Shown piece after piece: positions 17,753 to 27,439 of a stretch of DNA of 64,000 bases; position 1 is the stretch's first letter, and every line of letters begins with the position of its first letter. Source of the DNA: G963556115 sp963675945 (GTDB taxonomy: Bacteria > Planctomycetota > SZUA-567); the NCBI GenBank assembly GCA_963675945.1, contig OY780932.1, forward strand, positions 1,798,001 through 1,862,000. Direction: 5' to 3'. The translations under genes and the position numbers were made by a program. Below the pieces are notes generated by a model. The model saw only the letters and a list, made by a program, of their open reading frames with translations. It was not told where the DNA came from and made no database searches.

Positions 17753-20700
17753 ATGACCACACAGTTGTCACCATATGAACGCACCCGTAGGCAGATGATC
17801 TCCGAGCAAAGACCGACGACACAGAGTAGCGGCGAGGACTGGTCGTTAGGCAGGACATTTACCACCGCTGGTACCGCTGCCTGGCAGGGCGCGCGTGACG
17901 GCTTGATGCTCGATACGCCGGAGATATTCTACCGAGCGGCGCGGAGTGTAGGGGATATGTTTGGAAGTGAGGATATGCAGTCGTGGGCGGGTGAGGGTAT
18001 AGACGATATCAAGCGCGCCAGAGCTGAAGACCCGTTCTACAAGGTTGATGAAGACGTTATGAACAGCTATCTCGGTAGATCGATCTATGGCGGCATGTCG
18101 AGTGTGATCAGTAATTTGACTATGGGCGGAGCCGGCGCGGTCGGCAGCATTCTTACCGGCGGACTTCTGACCATGCCGACTATTGCATTCTCGCTCCTGC
18201 ATGGCGGTATCTACGGGCTGTCCGAGTACGATTCCTTTGTCGACGATGCTTACGAGACCTTCAGGCAGGTCAACCCAGAACTGACCTGGCAGCAGGTGCA
18301 AGACGAGGTAAACAGTGAAGCACTCTGGTCGGCAATAGCCGAAGGCGGGTTTGAAGTTGCTGGCGACATGCTGCTTGGCGGGCTGCTCAAGCATGGTGGC
18401 AAGGCGGTAAAGGGAACGGTCAAGACTGCTGTCGGGGACGCGACCCGCAAAGCCTGGCGGACACAACTGACCAAAGGGTTACAGGGAGTCTTTATCAAGG
18501 GTCCAGCCTCAGAGCTGCCGTCTGAAATGGCTACTCAGTGGGTGCAGACCGAGATGCGCAATCAAGCGGGAATCTCCAATCAGACCGTGGGGGAGGCACT
18601 CAAGGAAGCCTTCGGCGCGACCTACTTCAGCAGCATGCTCCTCGGTGGCGGTGGCGCGCTTGCTGAACATGCTCTTAACGCTGGTAAGCGTGGCGCTGAA
18701 CAGGCAACGTATGACACAGAGTTGGCAGCAAAGGCGGAAGAACGGGAAATAGAAAAGCAGGGATATATTGACAACCCGGTTATTCAGAGTGTTATCGGTG
18801 ACGGCACACCCGAGGGGATGCTTGCGGCGATCGGTAAACAGGCTATGGAAGCTGCTGCCGCAGAGGGCGAAGGGTTCCTGACGAATGATCCGAATGCACC
18901 ACAACCACCAATGAACTTTGACCCTGCAAGTGCAGAGTTTAAAGAATCTCTCAATACTACAATGAAAGATATAGGCTTTATTCCAACCCCTAAAATTGGT
19001 AATGAGAGTGCAAAAAAAGGCATACCGATCGATACTCAACAAGAGATGTATGATATCGTTTCTGAGTTTAGAGAAAAGTGCGAGACAGATAAGAACTATA
19101 ACCCACCGCTTAAACGCTGGCGAATTGGCAAGATCAGACCTGAGCAAGCAAAGGTATTGAACGATGTGACCGGGCTTAATTTCAAAGATGGGATAATAAG
19201 CTTTGATACAGCATTTTTAAAAAAGATGTTCAAGAAGCATCCAGAGGTTACCCCAGAACTCTTTACTATGCTGCCTTACACAATTGCAAATTTCACCAAA
19301 ATTGAGGGGCCATTTGACAGCCATACACGCAAAGGCGAGAAGCAGGTTGCTACGATTTCAGTGTTTGACGGGAAGCGATATCGAGCTGTCGAGGTTGTAC
19401 CAGGTAAATTTGGACAGATGTACTTGAGGTCATTTCATTACCGCGCTGCTACACAGGCGGAAGTTGATGTTCATAATAGCAATAAAAATGCTCCACCTCG
19501 CGATGGAGCAAAACTCGGGGATTCCATGCCGGAAAATACCGACCTTGATCCTACGTCCAATAACGAACCGAGTCCCTATACTTATAATACCACAGATTCT
19601 ACTATAGTCAACAACTTTTTAGAGTATGGTGATAAATTCGCAAAGTACCTCAAAGGCGAAGCACAAGAACTGACCGCACGGGAAGCAACCTTCTTTGAGA
19701 GAACAAAGAAGAAGATGCAGACCGATATGTCTAATGCGCACAAACTCGGTGTGGTCAATAAGACCCAGATGGCACGTTTCTTCGATCTGCTGAATCTGGG
19801 AGAACCAAAACGAGAGATCAGCATTGAAGAACATCGAGCAATGGTCGAGAGACAACTTGCATTCGATAGAGGAGAAATCGATATAGAAGATATCGATATG
19901 GATACGGTGAATTCATCCTTACTCAACCCGGATTTTGCTGACGATAATTTCCGTAATGCTCACATGGGTATTCTCGGAGAGTATGCCGAGAAGATTAAGA
20001 ATAGAGACAAACATAGAACCGGTGACTTGCTGGAGAAGGGTAATCTAGCAATTCAGCAAGGGCTTGCAGACCCGCAGACCCTCAGACAGTACGGCAAAGC
20101 CTTTGAGAATATGGATACCGTGATTATGACTGCTGGTATGATCTTCGAACAGACCAATAGAGATGTCGCGCTTGCTATGCTGGAATACAAGAAGACCGGG
20201 GAGGATGCAGACCTGGCGAATGCTATTTTAAAAATGGAAGCCCGCAACGAGATGGCCGAAACTATATCTGGCTATGGTACCAATGCCGGGCGTGCTTTAC
20301 ACGCAATGCGGACAATCAAAGAGAAGTCAGGACAGGAATTGCAGGATGCAATAACTCAACTCAAAGAAGGCAAAGACAAGCAGCAGCTTGCCGCCATGGT
20401 CAGTCAGATAACCACCAACTTTATTGAGCTAGCAAAACCTAAAAAGAAGGGCTTTACAACCAGGCTGGAGACTATTCAGAAGATCCTAGCGGAGAAGTTC
20501 AAGAATAATGAAGGACTTACCGATGCTGACGCCAAGATGCTGAATGAACTCTTCACCAACACTAATCTATTGGAGATGACCGCAGAGATCAAGACCAAAA
20601 CTCGGTATGAACGGGCGCGGGATATGGTTATTGATTCATCAATCTCGGGGATGCTCACCGGTCTCTCGACCCATATCGTCAACACTATCTCTGGCGGGAC

Positions 20701-22453
20701 AAATATTGTTATTGATATCTGCGACCGCCTCTTTGCCGGTGGCATCTACGGTAAGGGGTCGGTGCTGAATGGTAAAGTCGATGCTCGGGTTATGCTTGGT
20801 GGTCTGTACCACGGACTTGGCGACGCACTCTTTGCCGCCAAGCGTGCTTTCAAGACCGGACAATCCCAATTCGGTGACCAGAACGAGAAGGGCGGCCTTA
20901 TTGAGCGGGGTATGAGTAAAGAAAATATGTATATGCTCCTGCATGGGGTCGAGGGGCATTTAAGTAAAGAACAGATCGAAGCCCTCGGCGGCATGGGCGG
21001 GGTATCAAAGGTACTCTACGACTCCTTTGATACCGTCGGTAAAGTTCAGAAGATGCTAAGCTCTCACACTATGCTCGCAAGTGATGAATTTATGCGTACA
21101 CTGGCGTATTCTATATATAGACGAATGTATGCAGAGCGAGCTAAAACAGAAGCAATAGCGCAGGGACTGAACGGGGAGAATGCTTATACCGAGGTGATGG
21201 ACGGCAAGAATATGGCGGTGCATGAAGAGATTATGGAGGCTACCCGTTATCTGGTATTTCAAGACCCAATAGATCCTAATAGTATGTGGAAGCATGTCGA
21301 TAATGCCCGTAAAGCACGGCCAGAACTAATGTTGATCATGCCGTTTCTCAAAACTCCGCTCAATATTGCCAAGTTTGTTGGTACCCGTACCCCGGGTATC
21401 GCCAATCTTTTCAGAGAGTATCGGGAAGCGATGAGCAATGACGGCGATATGCATAAGAAGCAACTGGCGGAGTCCCGCATGCTTACCGGATCAATGCTCT
21501 GGCATGTCGGACTTCTCTTAGCGGCGAGCGGCTTAATCACAGGTGCTGGCCCCACTGACGATAAGGAACGGGAACTTCTATACAATACCGGTTGGAGACC
21601 TAATTCGTTGCATCTCGGTGATAAGTATTATGAGTTTACCCGGCTCGACCCCGTAGCTACCTTCTTCAGTACGATTGCCTCCTTTGTCGAGATTGCATCT
21701 GACCTTGATCATACAGATGCCGCAGAGGTAGCAGCTACCACTATGGGCGCAGCTCTACAGGTAGTCTCAGAAAAATACTACCTCAGTGGGGTTACCGATT
21801 TTCTCGTTGCGCTCAAAGACTTTGATCGGTATGGGGCTGCATATGCCTCTAGGCAGATAGCCAATCTTGTCCCGTTCTCCGGTGCTAGACGGATGTTAAC
21901 TCGCGGCACCGATCCAATAATGCGTGAGGCGCGAGGAATCCTTGAAGCTGTACGCAAAGACACTCCGCTTGCATCACAAGCAGCAGCAGCACGGAGAACT
22001 ATCCTTGGTGAGGCCGTGAAATATGAAGGGGGAGCGCTGGGCAGAGCCTTTACCCCGGTCAAGACCGGTACCGCTAAGCATGATGCTGTATACGATGAAC
22101 TCTACCGCCTGGCTGATAATAGAGCGCTGACAATCAGTAAACCAAGCCGCTATTTTCGCAATAAACGCGAATCAATCAAACTCGACTCACAGCAGTATAG
22201 TAAATACTTGGAACTTGCTGGCATTGGGGTCAAGATTAAAGGGCAGAACGCCAAACAGCGGATTGCCAAACTGATCAAATCACCACAATACAAACGTCTC
22301 TCAGATGAACAGCAAGCAGAGCTGATCGGTAAAATAATTCGAGAATATCGTAAGCGAGCAAAACAAGTTCTGATCCGGCATGACCAGAATTTAGCCGAGT
22401 TTTACAAAGGTTCCCAACAACAGCAACCCCGCCTTATGGCTCTCTTAAAGTAG
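17753..22453 (+). CDS. Internal virion protein D (T7 gp16-like) with embedded nuclease-like domain
   Basis: The 1566-residue product is the gp16-type ejected protein by position and by its Gly-rich hydrophobic N-terminal third (residues about 110-330). The N-terminal lytic transglycosylase of T7 gp16 is not visible. Residues about 430-570 look like a phage BECR-type nuclease insert: RWRIGKIRPEQAKVL, a KKHPEVTPELF helix, FTKIEGP, and a strand ending GQMYLRSFH. The rest is helical, with a hydrophobic segment near residues 965-990. In T7 the homologue completes the inner-membrane ejection channel. Ejected with DNA, an embedded nuclease could act in the host; this is inferred from pattern, not shown. 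ATG follows GAAAGGAAAAT. Confidence 0.85.
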   Translation: MTTQLSPYERTRRQMISEQRPTTQSSGEDWSLGRTFTTAGTAAWQGARDGLMLDTPEIFYRAARSVGDMFGSEDMQSWAGEGIDDIKRARAEDPFYKVDEDVMNSYLGRSIYGGMSSVISNLTMGGAGAVGSILTGGLLTMPTIAFSLLHGGIYGLSEYDSFVDDAYETFRQVNPELTWQQVQDEVNSEALWSAIAEGGFEVAGDMLLGGLLKHGGKAVKGTVKTAVGDATRKAWRTQLTKGLQGVFIKGPASELPSEMATQWVQTEMRNQAGISNQTVGEALKEAFGATYFSSMLLGGGGALAEHALNAGKRGAEQATYDTELAAKAEEREIEKQGYIDNPVIQSVIGDGTPEGMLAAIGKQAMEAAAAEGEGFLTNDPNAPQPPMNFDPASAEFKESLNTTMKDIGFIPTPKIGNESAKKGIPIDTQQEMYDIVSEFREKCETDKNYNPPLKRWRIGKIRPEQAKVLNDVTGLNFKDGIISFDTAFLKKMFKKHPEVTPELFTMLPYTIANFTKIEGPFDSHTRKGEKQVATISVFDGKRYRAVEVVPGKFGQMYLRSFHYRAATQAEVDVHNSNKNAPPRDGAKLGDSMPENTDLDPTSNNEPSPYTYNTTDSTIVNNFLEYGDKFAKYLKGEAQELTAREATFFERTKKKMQTDMSNAHKLGVVNKTQMARFFDLLNLGEPKREISIEEHRAMVERQLAFDRGEIDIEDIDMDTVNSSLLNPDFADDNFRNAHMGILGEYAEKIKNRDKHRTGDLLEKGNLAIQQGLADPQTLRQYGKAFENMDTVIMTAGMIFEQTNRDVALAMLEYKKTGEDADLANAILKMEARNEMAETISGYGTNAGRALHAMRTIKEKSGQELQDAITQLKEGKDKQQLAAMVSQITTNFIELAKPKKKGFTTRLETIQKILAEKFKNNEGLTDADAKMLNELFTNTNLLEMTAEIKTKTRYERARDMVIDSSISGMLTGLSTHIVNTISGGTNIVIDICDRLFAGGIYGKGSVLNGKVDARVMLGGLYHGLGDALFAAKRAFKTGQSQFGDQNEKGGLIERGMSKENMYMLLHGVEGHLSKEQIEALGGMGGVSKVLYDSFDTVGKVQKMLSSHTMLASDEFMRTLAYSIYRRMYAERAKTEAIAQGLNGENAYTEVMDGKNMAVHEEIMEATRYLVFQDPIDPNSMWKHVDNARKARPELMLIMPFLKTPLNIAKFVGTRTPGIANLFREYREAMSNDGDMHKKQLAESRMLTGSMLWHVGLLLAASGLITGAGPTDDKERELLYNTGWRPNSLHLGDKYYEFTRLDPVATFFSTIASFVEIASDLDHTDAAEVAATTMGAALQVVSEKYYLSGVTDFLVALKDFDRYGAAYASRQIANLVPFSGARRMLTRGTDPIMREARGILEAVRKDTPLASQAAAARRTILGEAVKYEGGALGRAFTPVKTGTAKHDAVYDELYRLADNRALTISKPSRYFRNKRESIKLDSQQYSKYLELAGIGVKIKGQNAKQRIAKLIKSPQYKRLSDEQQAELIGKIIREYRKRAKQVLIRHDQNLAEFYKGSQQQQPRLMALLK

Positions 22454-22471
22454 CCTTTAGGCGAAAGCAAA

Positions 22472-22489
22472 CACTATACCAGAAGGAGG
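22472..22489 (+). promoter_or_regulatory. Putative phage RNA polymerase promoter, copy 2
   Basis: Identical to 6478-6495 over 18 bases (CACTATACCAGAAGGAGG). It precedes the tail fibre gene as T7 phi17 does, and also supplies that gene's ribosome-binding site. Confidence 0.45.
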
Positions 22490-22498
22490 AAATAGTAT

Positions 22499-25400
22499 AT
22501 GGTAGAATATAATAGTAGAGCGTATATCCCATACAGTAACACAACAGATATTTATAATATTAGTTTCACTTATAGACATAGAGAAGAAATTTTTATTAAT
22601 ATCAAGGATTCAGACGGTATCACTACTGAATACCTAGTAGGTATGGATTGGAAATTCCTAAATGACAGCCAGGTGAAGCTTATCTCAAAACCCTCAGTTG
22701 GAGCAATTATTGAAATCTACAGACTGACCAACAACACCAGCCGAGAAGCAAAATTCGCTGCAAGCGATGTCTCTATCGGTGAGCTAGACGATAGTGCCGA
22801 TCAGACGTTTAAAATTGTCCAGGAAGCTGTCGATATAGCTAATTTATCACGGGAGGAGTCAATTACTACCGCTATAGCCGCAGAGCAAGCACTTATAAAT
22901 TCTGAACAGGCGCTGGAAAATAGCGAAGAAGCTGTAGACGCAGCAGGTAGTGCAGCTGAAAGCGCCAGCACTGCTAGAAATGCCGCTATCAACGCCGCAG
23001 AGGATGCGGCGCAGGCTGTGCATACTGCAAATGATGCCGATAGTAAGGCTGATCAGGCTATTGCCGATAGTGCGGCTGCGGTGACGACAGCGGGTACTGC
23101 GGCGAGCAATGCGAGTAACGCTCTTAGTACTGCGAATGGTATTGACGCCAAAGCGACACAGGCCTTGACAGACAGTGCGACGTCTCTGAGCATCGCACAA
23201 TCAGCAGCAAGTGATGCAAGTACAGCGCTCAGTACGGCGAATGATGCCGATAGTAAATCGAATCAGGCTATTACCGATAGTGCGACTGCGGTGCATACGA
23301 CTGCGCAGTACGCGACCCAAATAGCCAATGCCGAGACCAGTGCCGCTGAAGCTTCTGAGGCCGCTCAATTGGCAGCGACCACAGCCGCCGAAGCGATGGA
23401 CGCGGTTGAGAACTCTGGACATAGCCACCTTAATAAGGATGCACTAGATGCCATTTCCTATAACAGCACGACCGGGAGCTTTGCCGTCGGCGGGGTAGAG
23501 TTTGCAACAGCGTCAGACCTGGCCGCGCATACCAGCAATGCCAACAATCCGCACGCTGTGACCGCAACGCAAGTGGGGCTCGGCAATGTAGACAATACCA
23601 GTGATCTGAGTAAACCGATATCGACAGCGATGCAGGCAGCTTTGACTGAAATGCACGCGGTCATCGACGCTGCTTTGGCGGGAATCAATACAGCAAAGAC
23701 GCTATCTATGGCTCAAGAGGTTGAGATCAATTTGGCGGAAGCAAACATCTTCAAGCTGGAGCTGACTGGCGACTGTAAATTTATCAATCCAGACAACCCC
23801 AAGCCCGGAAAGTTTACGGTATTTCTCACGCAGAATTCTACCGGTGAGCATACTGTCGAGTGGGATGGCCGCTACACCTGGCCGAATGGGGTTGCGCCAA
23901 CCCTCAGTACCGATCCGTATAAGACAGATGTGATCGTCTTTGAATCTTCCGACGGATTGTCCTTTAGAGGTTTTGCTTCAACCGGCTACGATCTACCAGC
24001 GGTACCGAGGCTCTCGCTGTCAAATTACTCGCTGTCAACCTCAGCTGTCGTCGGCTACGCAAATCCGGCGTCGCAGACTTTCGATGTATTAAATATCGGT
24101 GAACACACGCTCAACTTCTCTATCTCTGACAACGCCGGTTGGCTGAGTGTCAGCCCGACGAGTGGGAGCACCGCCAGCAACCGGACAATAACCGTCTCTT
24201 ATAATACTACCGCGCTGGCGCTGGGTGAGTACTCGGCAACAATTACTGTCAGCAGTAATAATGGTGACAACAGTCCACAGACTTTAGAGGTCAAACTGCA
24301 TATTACCGAAGTGCCAGACGCTACCATCAATACTAATGTCAGCGCCCTGACTCAGGAGAGCAAGGAGGGTGAGAATGCGGCAAGTCAGAGCTTTACAATC
24401 ACTAATTCTGGCGCTTACGGGAGTACCTTGAATTATAGTATTTCTGACAACGCCGGTTGGCTGAGTGTTAGCCCGACGAGTGGGAGCCTTGCGAGCGGTG
24501 AGAGCCAGACCGTGACGGTAAATTATAATACCGCTAATATCGTGGAGGGCACACATAATGCGAATATTACTGTATCTGCCAGTGATTGTACCAATAGTCC
24601 GCAGGTGATTCCGGTGACGCTGGAGATAAGAGGTTTATTTAGTGAGATTACAGTGGGGAGTGTGTTTGCACTAAATGACGTCAATAACAATAACTATTCA
24701 ACTATGATCAAGATGTCACCAGATAAAGTATTAGTTTGCTATGGAAATAATGGTTCGTCCGGCACTGGTAAAATCAACCTTCTATCTATATCAGGATCAA
24801 CGTTAACTTTGGAGGATGAAGTAAATTTCGGCGATGGGGGTGTGGCATATATCTCAATTGCTAAAATAACTGATAGCACAGCAATCATCTGTTATATGAA
24901 TCAATCTGCCGCTCCTTATGGCAGGGCTCTTATAGTAGGGGTATCAGGAACGACTTTAACGGCGTATTCAGAGGTTGGTTTTTCTGATACCTTGCCCTTC
25001 AGATCATCTGTTATTGTTGATAGTACGAATACAAAGGCGGTGGTCTGTTATAGAGACAGCAGTAATTCTAGTTATGGTACAGCACAGGTATTAACTATAA
25101 ATGATACTGTAATCTCTGATGTTGGGACTAAGGTAGTATTTAATGAGTATAACACTCAGGAGACGTCACTTACTCTACTGCCTAATGGGTCTATTTTCGT
25201 GGCTTATAGCAATACTACAGGTAGAGCACGCCTCCTTAGCATATCAGGTTCGACGCTAACATTAGGCAGTGAGGTTGTAATTGCGTCAACCGCAATATCT
25301 AAAATATCTTCCACCTTGATGGCTGATAATGCGGTACTTGTTTGTTACGGGAATAGTAGTGCCTACGCGAGAGGTAGGGCACAAGTTTTGACAATTTCTG

Positions 25401-25711
25401 GATCAACTATTTCTACTGGAACAGAGTATCAGACTAATGGCAACCAGTATGTTGAATGTACTTCAGTAGAAAAGATTTCTGAACGGCAGGCGTTATTATG
25501 TTATGAAGATATGAGTGCTAATTATTATGGAGCAGCTCAAATATTAACGGTATCTGGAAGTGCTATCGCGGTTGGAGATGAAACAGTTTTTAATACTAGT
25601 AGAAGTGACTATATGACTGTAGCTCATATGAATGAAGATTTAGCGGTTGTTAGTTATATAGATAGGGATAATTCATATCAGGCAATAGCAAGATTACTCA
25701 CACTTTCATAA
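22499..25711 (+). CDS. Tail fibre protein with BACON-like domains and beta-propeller tip
   Basis: The 1070-residue protein starts with a T7 gp17-type attachment domain (residues 1-120). An Ala/Ser/Asp-rich trimeric coiled-coil follows (about 125-305) with near-repeats such as ANDADSK..QAI.DSA. Next are an NNPHAVTATQVGLGNVDNTSD fibre motif near residue 350 and a beta domain (400-500). Two immunoglobulin-like BACON-type domains (about 505-715) share NAGWLSVSPTSGS. The C-terminus carries seven repeats of the form V-C-Y..G.A..L.ISGSTL (about 730-1070), suggesting a seven-bladed propeller. It should be the host-recognition fibre; BACON and propeller domains suit glycan binding. Confidence 0.88.
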   Translation: MVEYNSRAYIPYSNTTDIYNISFTYRHREEIFINIKDSDGITTEYLVGMDWKFLNDSQVKLISKPSVGAIIEIYRLTNNTSREAKFAASDVSIGELDDSADQTFKIVQEAVDIANLSREESITTAIAAEQALINSEQALENSEEAVDAAGSAAESASTARNAAINAAEDAAQAVHTANDADSKADQAIADSAAAVTTAGTAASNASNALSTANGIDAKATQALTDSATSLSIAQSAASDASTALSTANDADSKSNQAITDSATAVHTTAQYATQIANAETSAAEASEAAQLAATTAAEAMDAVENSGHSHLNKDALDAISYNSTTGSFAVGGVEFATASDLAAHTSNANNPHAVTATQVGLGNVDNTSDLSKPISTAMQAALTEMHAVIDAALAGINTAKTLSMAQEVEINLAEANIFKLELTGDCKFINPDNPKPGKFTVFLTQNSTGEHTVEWDGRYTWPNGVAPTLSTDPYKTDVIVFESSDGLSFRGFASTGYDLPAVPRLSLSNYSLSTSAVVGYANPASQTFDVLNIGEHTLNFSISDNAGWLSVSPTSGSTASNRTITVSYNTTALALGEYSATITVSSNNGDNSPQTLEVKLHITEVPDATINTNVSALTQESKEGENAASQSFTITNSGAYGSTLNYSISDNAGWLSVSPTSGSLASGESQTVTVNYNTANIVEGTHNANITVSASDCTNSPQVIPVTLEIRGLFSEITVGSVFALNDVNNNNYSTMIKMSPDKVLVCYGNNGSSGTGKINLLSISGSTLTLEDEVNFGDGGVAYISIAKITDSTAIICYMNQSAAPYGRALIVGVSGTTLTAYSEVGFSDTLPFRSSVIVDSTNTKAVVCYRDSSNSSYGTAQVLTINDTVISDVGTKVVFNEYNTQETSLTLLPNGSIFVAYSNTTGRARLLSISGSTLTLGSEVVIASTAISKISSTLMADNAVLVCYGNSSAYARGRAQVLTISGSTISTGTEYQTNGNQYVECTSVEKISERQALLCYEDMSANYYGAAQILTVSGSAIAVGDETVFNTSRSDYMTVAHMNEDLAVVSYIDRDNSYQAIARLLTLS

Positions 25712-25720
25712 GGAGCCTAG

Positions 25721-26260
25721 ATGTCAACATATATATTAAACAAAGGAGTCAAGGTAATCGTGGTGCCGGAGGGGTCTAAAGTAGATCTCTCCAAAGATCA
25801 CCCGATAATCGGTACCACTAAATATGGTGATCTCTGGTCTCGTGACTGTGTGCTTAAAGAGACCAGCAAGACGCTGTATCCGTCTCTTAGCTACAACGCT
25901 GATCTACGAATTACGACTAAGTACGACTTAGAGCAGGAGTACTCTGATGAGGTCTTGGCCGCTTTGAAACAGCAAGACTACGAGGATAAGACAGACAGGC
26001 TGGTGAGCCAATTGAGCCGGTTGGAGCAAACCGGCGGGAATGCTGAGAAGATTGTCGAGGTCAAGCTGGAGCTGGCTATCGCTAACGCTGAGATACAAGA
26101 TAAGTATGGCGAAGGTGAGGTTGTCTATATTACCGGTACCGGTAGCTGCTACCACGTAAGTGAAAGCTGCTCAGCGCTGGCCAATGCTACGAGTGTGAAC
26201 GAGGTGGCTAAATCTGAGGGGCTGAAGAATTACAGCGCGTGTTCTGTTTGTTGCAGTTGA
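25721..26260 (+). CDS. Phage protein with C-terminal Cys/His metal-binding motif
   Basis: A 179-residue protein following the fibre gene after 9 bases. The N-terminal half is unrecognised; a helical middle (residues 70-125) leads to a C-terminal motif GSCYHVSESCSAL..CSVCC resembling the C-Y/H-H-x(5)-C-x(n)-C-x2-C zinc-binding tail of several bacterial nucleases and exported proteins. It could be a fibre-associated or assembly protein; its function is unknown. Confidence 0.6.
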   Translation: MSTYILNKGVKVIVVPEGSKVDLSKDHPIIGTTKYGDLWSRDCVLKETSKTLYPSLSYNADLRITTKYDLEQEYSDEVLAALKQQDYEDKTDRLVSQLSRLEQTGGNAEKIVEVKLELAIANAEIQDKYGEGEVVYITGTGSCYHVSESCSALANATSVNEVAKSEGLKNYSACSVCCS

Positions 26261-26468
26261 ATATTATCGTTTGGGTATTACCGTCTGCGTCATGATGTCT
26301 AAGAAGTGCTTTATCATTAGGTAATCGTGTAACCTGCATGAATGGCTGCGGGGTCATGCGGGCTTTGATATAACCAACAGGGTTGTGAATAAAGACTCTG
26401 GTTTTTACCCATAGGAAATGCAAGTTTATCTTAATGTCAATCCAGAGTAGCCGGCTTTTTGATAACAT
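26208..26468 (-). CDS. Small reverse-strand cargo gene with its own promoter
   Basis: An 86-residue basic protein of unknown family. Evidence that it is real: CAGGAG lies at good spacing from the ATG at 26468, and upstream is a near-consensus sigma-70 promoter. It overlaps the 3' end of the convergent gene by 53 bases. Independent promoter and opposite orientation mark a prophage accessory gene expressed in the lysogen. Confidence 0.6.
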   Translation of the reverse strand: MLSKSRLLWIDIKINLHFLWVKTRVFIHNPVGYIKARMTPQPFMQVTRLPNDKALLRHHDADGNTQTIIFNCNKQNTRCNSSAPQI

Positions 26469-26500
26469 GGTGTGTCTCCTGATAAATTTATAATAATTGT

Positions 26501-26528
26501 AGTATATATTGTTAGCTTTTTAAGTCAA
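26501..26528 (-). promoter_or_regulatory. Sigma-70 promoter of reverse cargo gene
   Basis: On the minus strand: TTGACT (26523-26528), 16-base spacer, TATACT (26501-26506); expected start near 26494, about 26 bases before the ATG. Confidence 0.75.
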
Positions 26529-26557
26529 GGTTAAATGTTGTGTAAAGGAGGAGTGAA

Positions 26558-26908
26558 ATGTTTGGAATTAAGAAGTTTATATTGCAGATTTTGCTGTTGG
26601 TGCTGGGGGCGATCATTGTACTGAGTGCGATGGCGTTCGCCGGGTGTGCGCCGGAAAATATGGCGGCGCTGCAGCGGGTTGAGACGAGTACGAGCGATGA
26701 GTCGGTAACTTTTTCGGGTGAGGCGATCCTGACGGTTGATCCGCTTGAGCTGATTCAGGCCAAGGCGGACGCCAAGGTCGAGACGATACGCGCCAGCGAA
26801 GAGAAATGGCGTATACTAGCTTGGGTCGGCGGGATCGGGGCGGTAATTGTCGGCATACTGGCACTACTTGTCAGGTCGCCACTGGATAGAAGGGAACGGA
26901 ATGCCTGA
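26558..26908 (+). CDS. Candidate u-spanin (lipoprotein with C-terminal membrane anchor)
   Basis: A 116-residue protein with a lipoprotein-type signal (residues 7-29, lipobox AFAGC with Cys30), a periplasmic stretch, and a C-terminal membrane helix (about 86-108) followed by a basic tail RSPLDRRERNA. Outer-membrane lipid anchor plus inner-membrane helix in one chain is the layout of unimolecular spanins, which fuse the two membranes at the end of lysis. It sits in the lysis region between fibre and terminase. A holin is the alternative. AAAGGAGGAGTGAA precedes the ATG. Confidence 0.6.
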   Translation: MFGIKKFILQILLLVLGAIIVLSAMAFAGCAPENMAALQRVETSTSDESVTFSGEAILTVDPLELIQAKADAKVETIRASEEKWRILAWVGGIGAVIVGILALLVRSPLDRRERNA

Positions 26909-27209
26909 AAACAGTGTAGAGCGACAATTAGTCGAACTTACTAAAGTTGTATATGAGTTAAAGGGAGCCGTCGAGAAGAGTGCTGCTCACGCAGCACCTT
27001 GTAACTTTTTAGGTGATTTGGAGAAAAAAATCAACGCTGAAATTAAAAATGTTGATGATGCTCGCAGCCGGGATGTGCGTGAGCTGCATAATCTTTTTCG
27101 TCAGCATAAAGACGAGAACCACTCCAGCAAAATGTTAATTCCCGTCTTAATCAATCTCGGCACCATGGCGGCCACCATTGGCGCTATGTTTTTGATGATG
27201 AAAGGATAA
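26901..27209 (+). CDS. Putative holin or lysis accessory protein, single C-terminal membrane helix
   Basis: The start chosen is the ATG at 26901 (GAAGGGAACGG upstream; 8-base overlap with the previous stop) rather than an upstream start at 26847. The 102-residue product has a charged coiled N-terminal region (VERQLVELTKVVYELK) and one C-terminal hydrophobic segment (about 77-100) ending MMKG. Location next to the spanin candidate suggests a lysis role. No endolysin gene is visible in the window. Confidence 0.5.
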   Translation: MPENSVERQLVELTKVVYELKGAVEKSAAHAAPCNFLGDLEKKINAEIKNVDDARSRDVRELHNLFRQHKDENHSSKMLIPVLINLGTMAATIGAMFLMMKG

Positions 27210-27211
27210 TT

Positions 27212-27439
27212 ATGTCAAAGAAAAGAGATTACAAAAAAGAGTATCGCGAGTATCACGGTAAGCCTGAGCAGAAAAAAAATAGGGCTGCCAGAAATAAGGC
27301 ACGTAAAGAAGCAGGGTTAAAGATTGGTGACAAACGAGAAGTTGACCATATCAAACCACTCTCCAAAGGTGGGAGTAATTCTAAAAAGAATACTCGTATA
27401 GTATCCCACAAAATCAATAGAAAGAAAGGTACAAAATAA
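27212..27439 (+). CDS. HNH endonuclease
   Basis: A 75-residue, very basic protein with the HNH motif: EVDHIKPLSKGG (His and Asp), KKNTRIVSH (central Asn) and KINRKKG. Small HNH proteins beside terminase genes are common in tailed phages and often aid DNA cleavage during packaging; a free-standing homing nuclease is the alternative. It overlaps the next gene by 1 base. Confidence 0.85.
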   Translation: MSKKRDYKKEYREYHGKPEQKKNRAARNKARKEAGLKIGDKREVDHIKPLSKGGSNSKKNTRIVSHKINRKKGTK

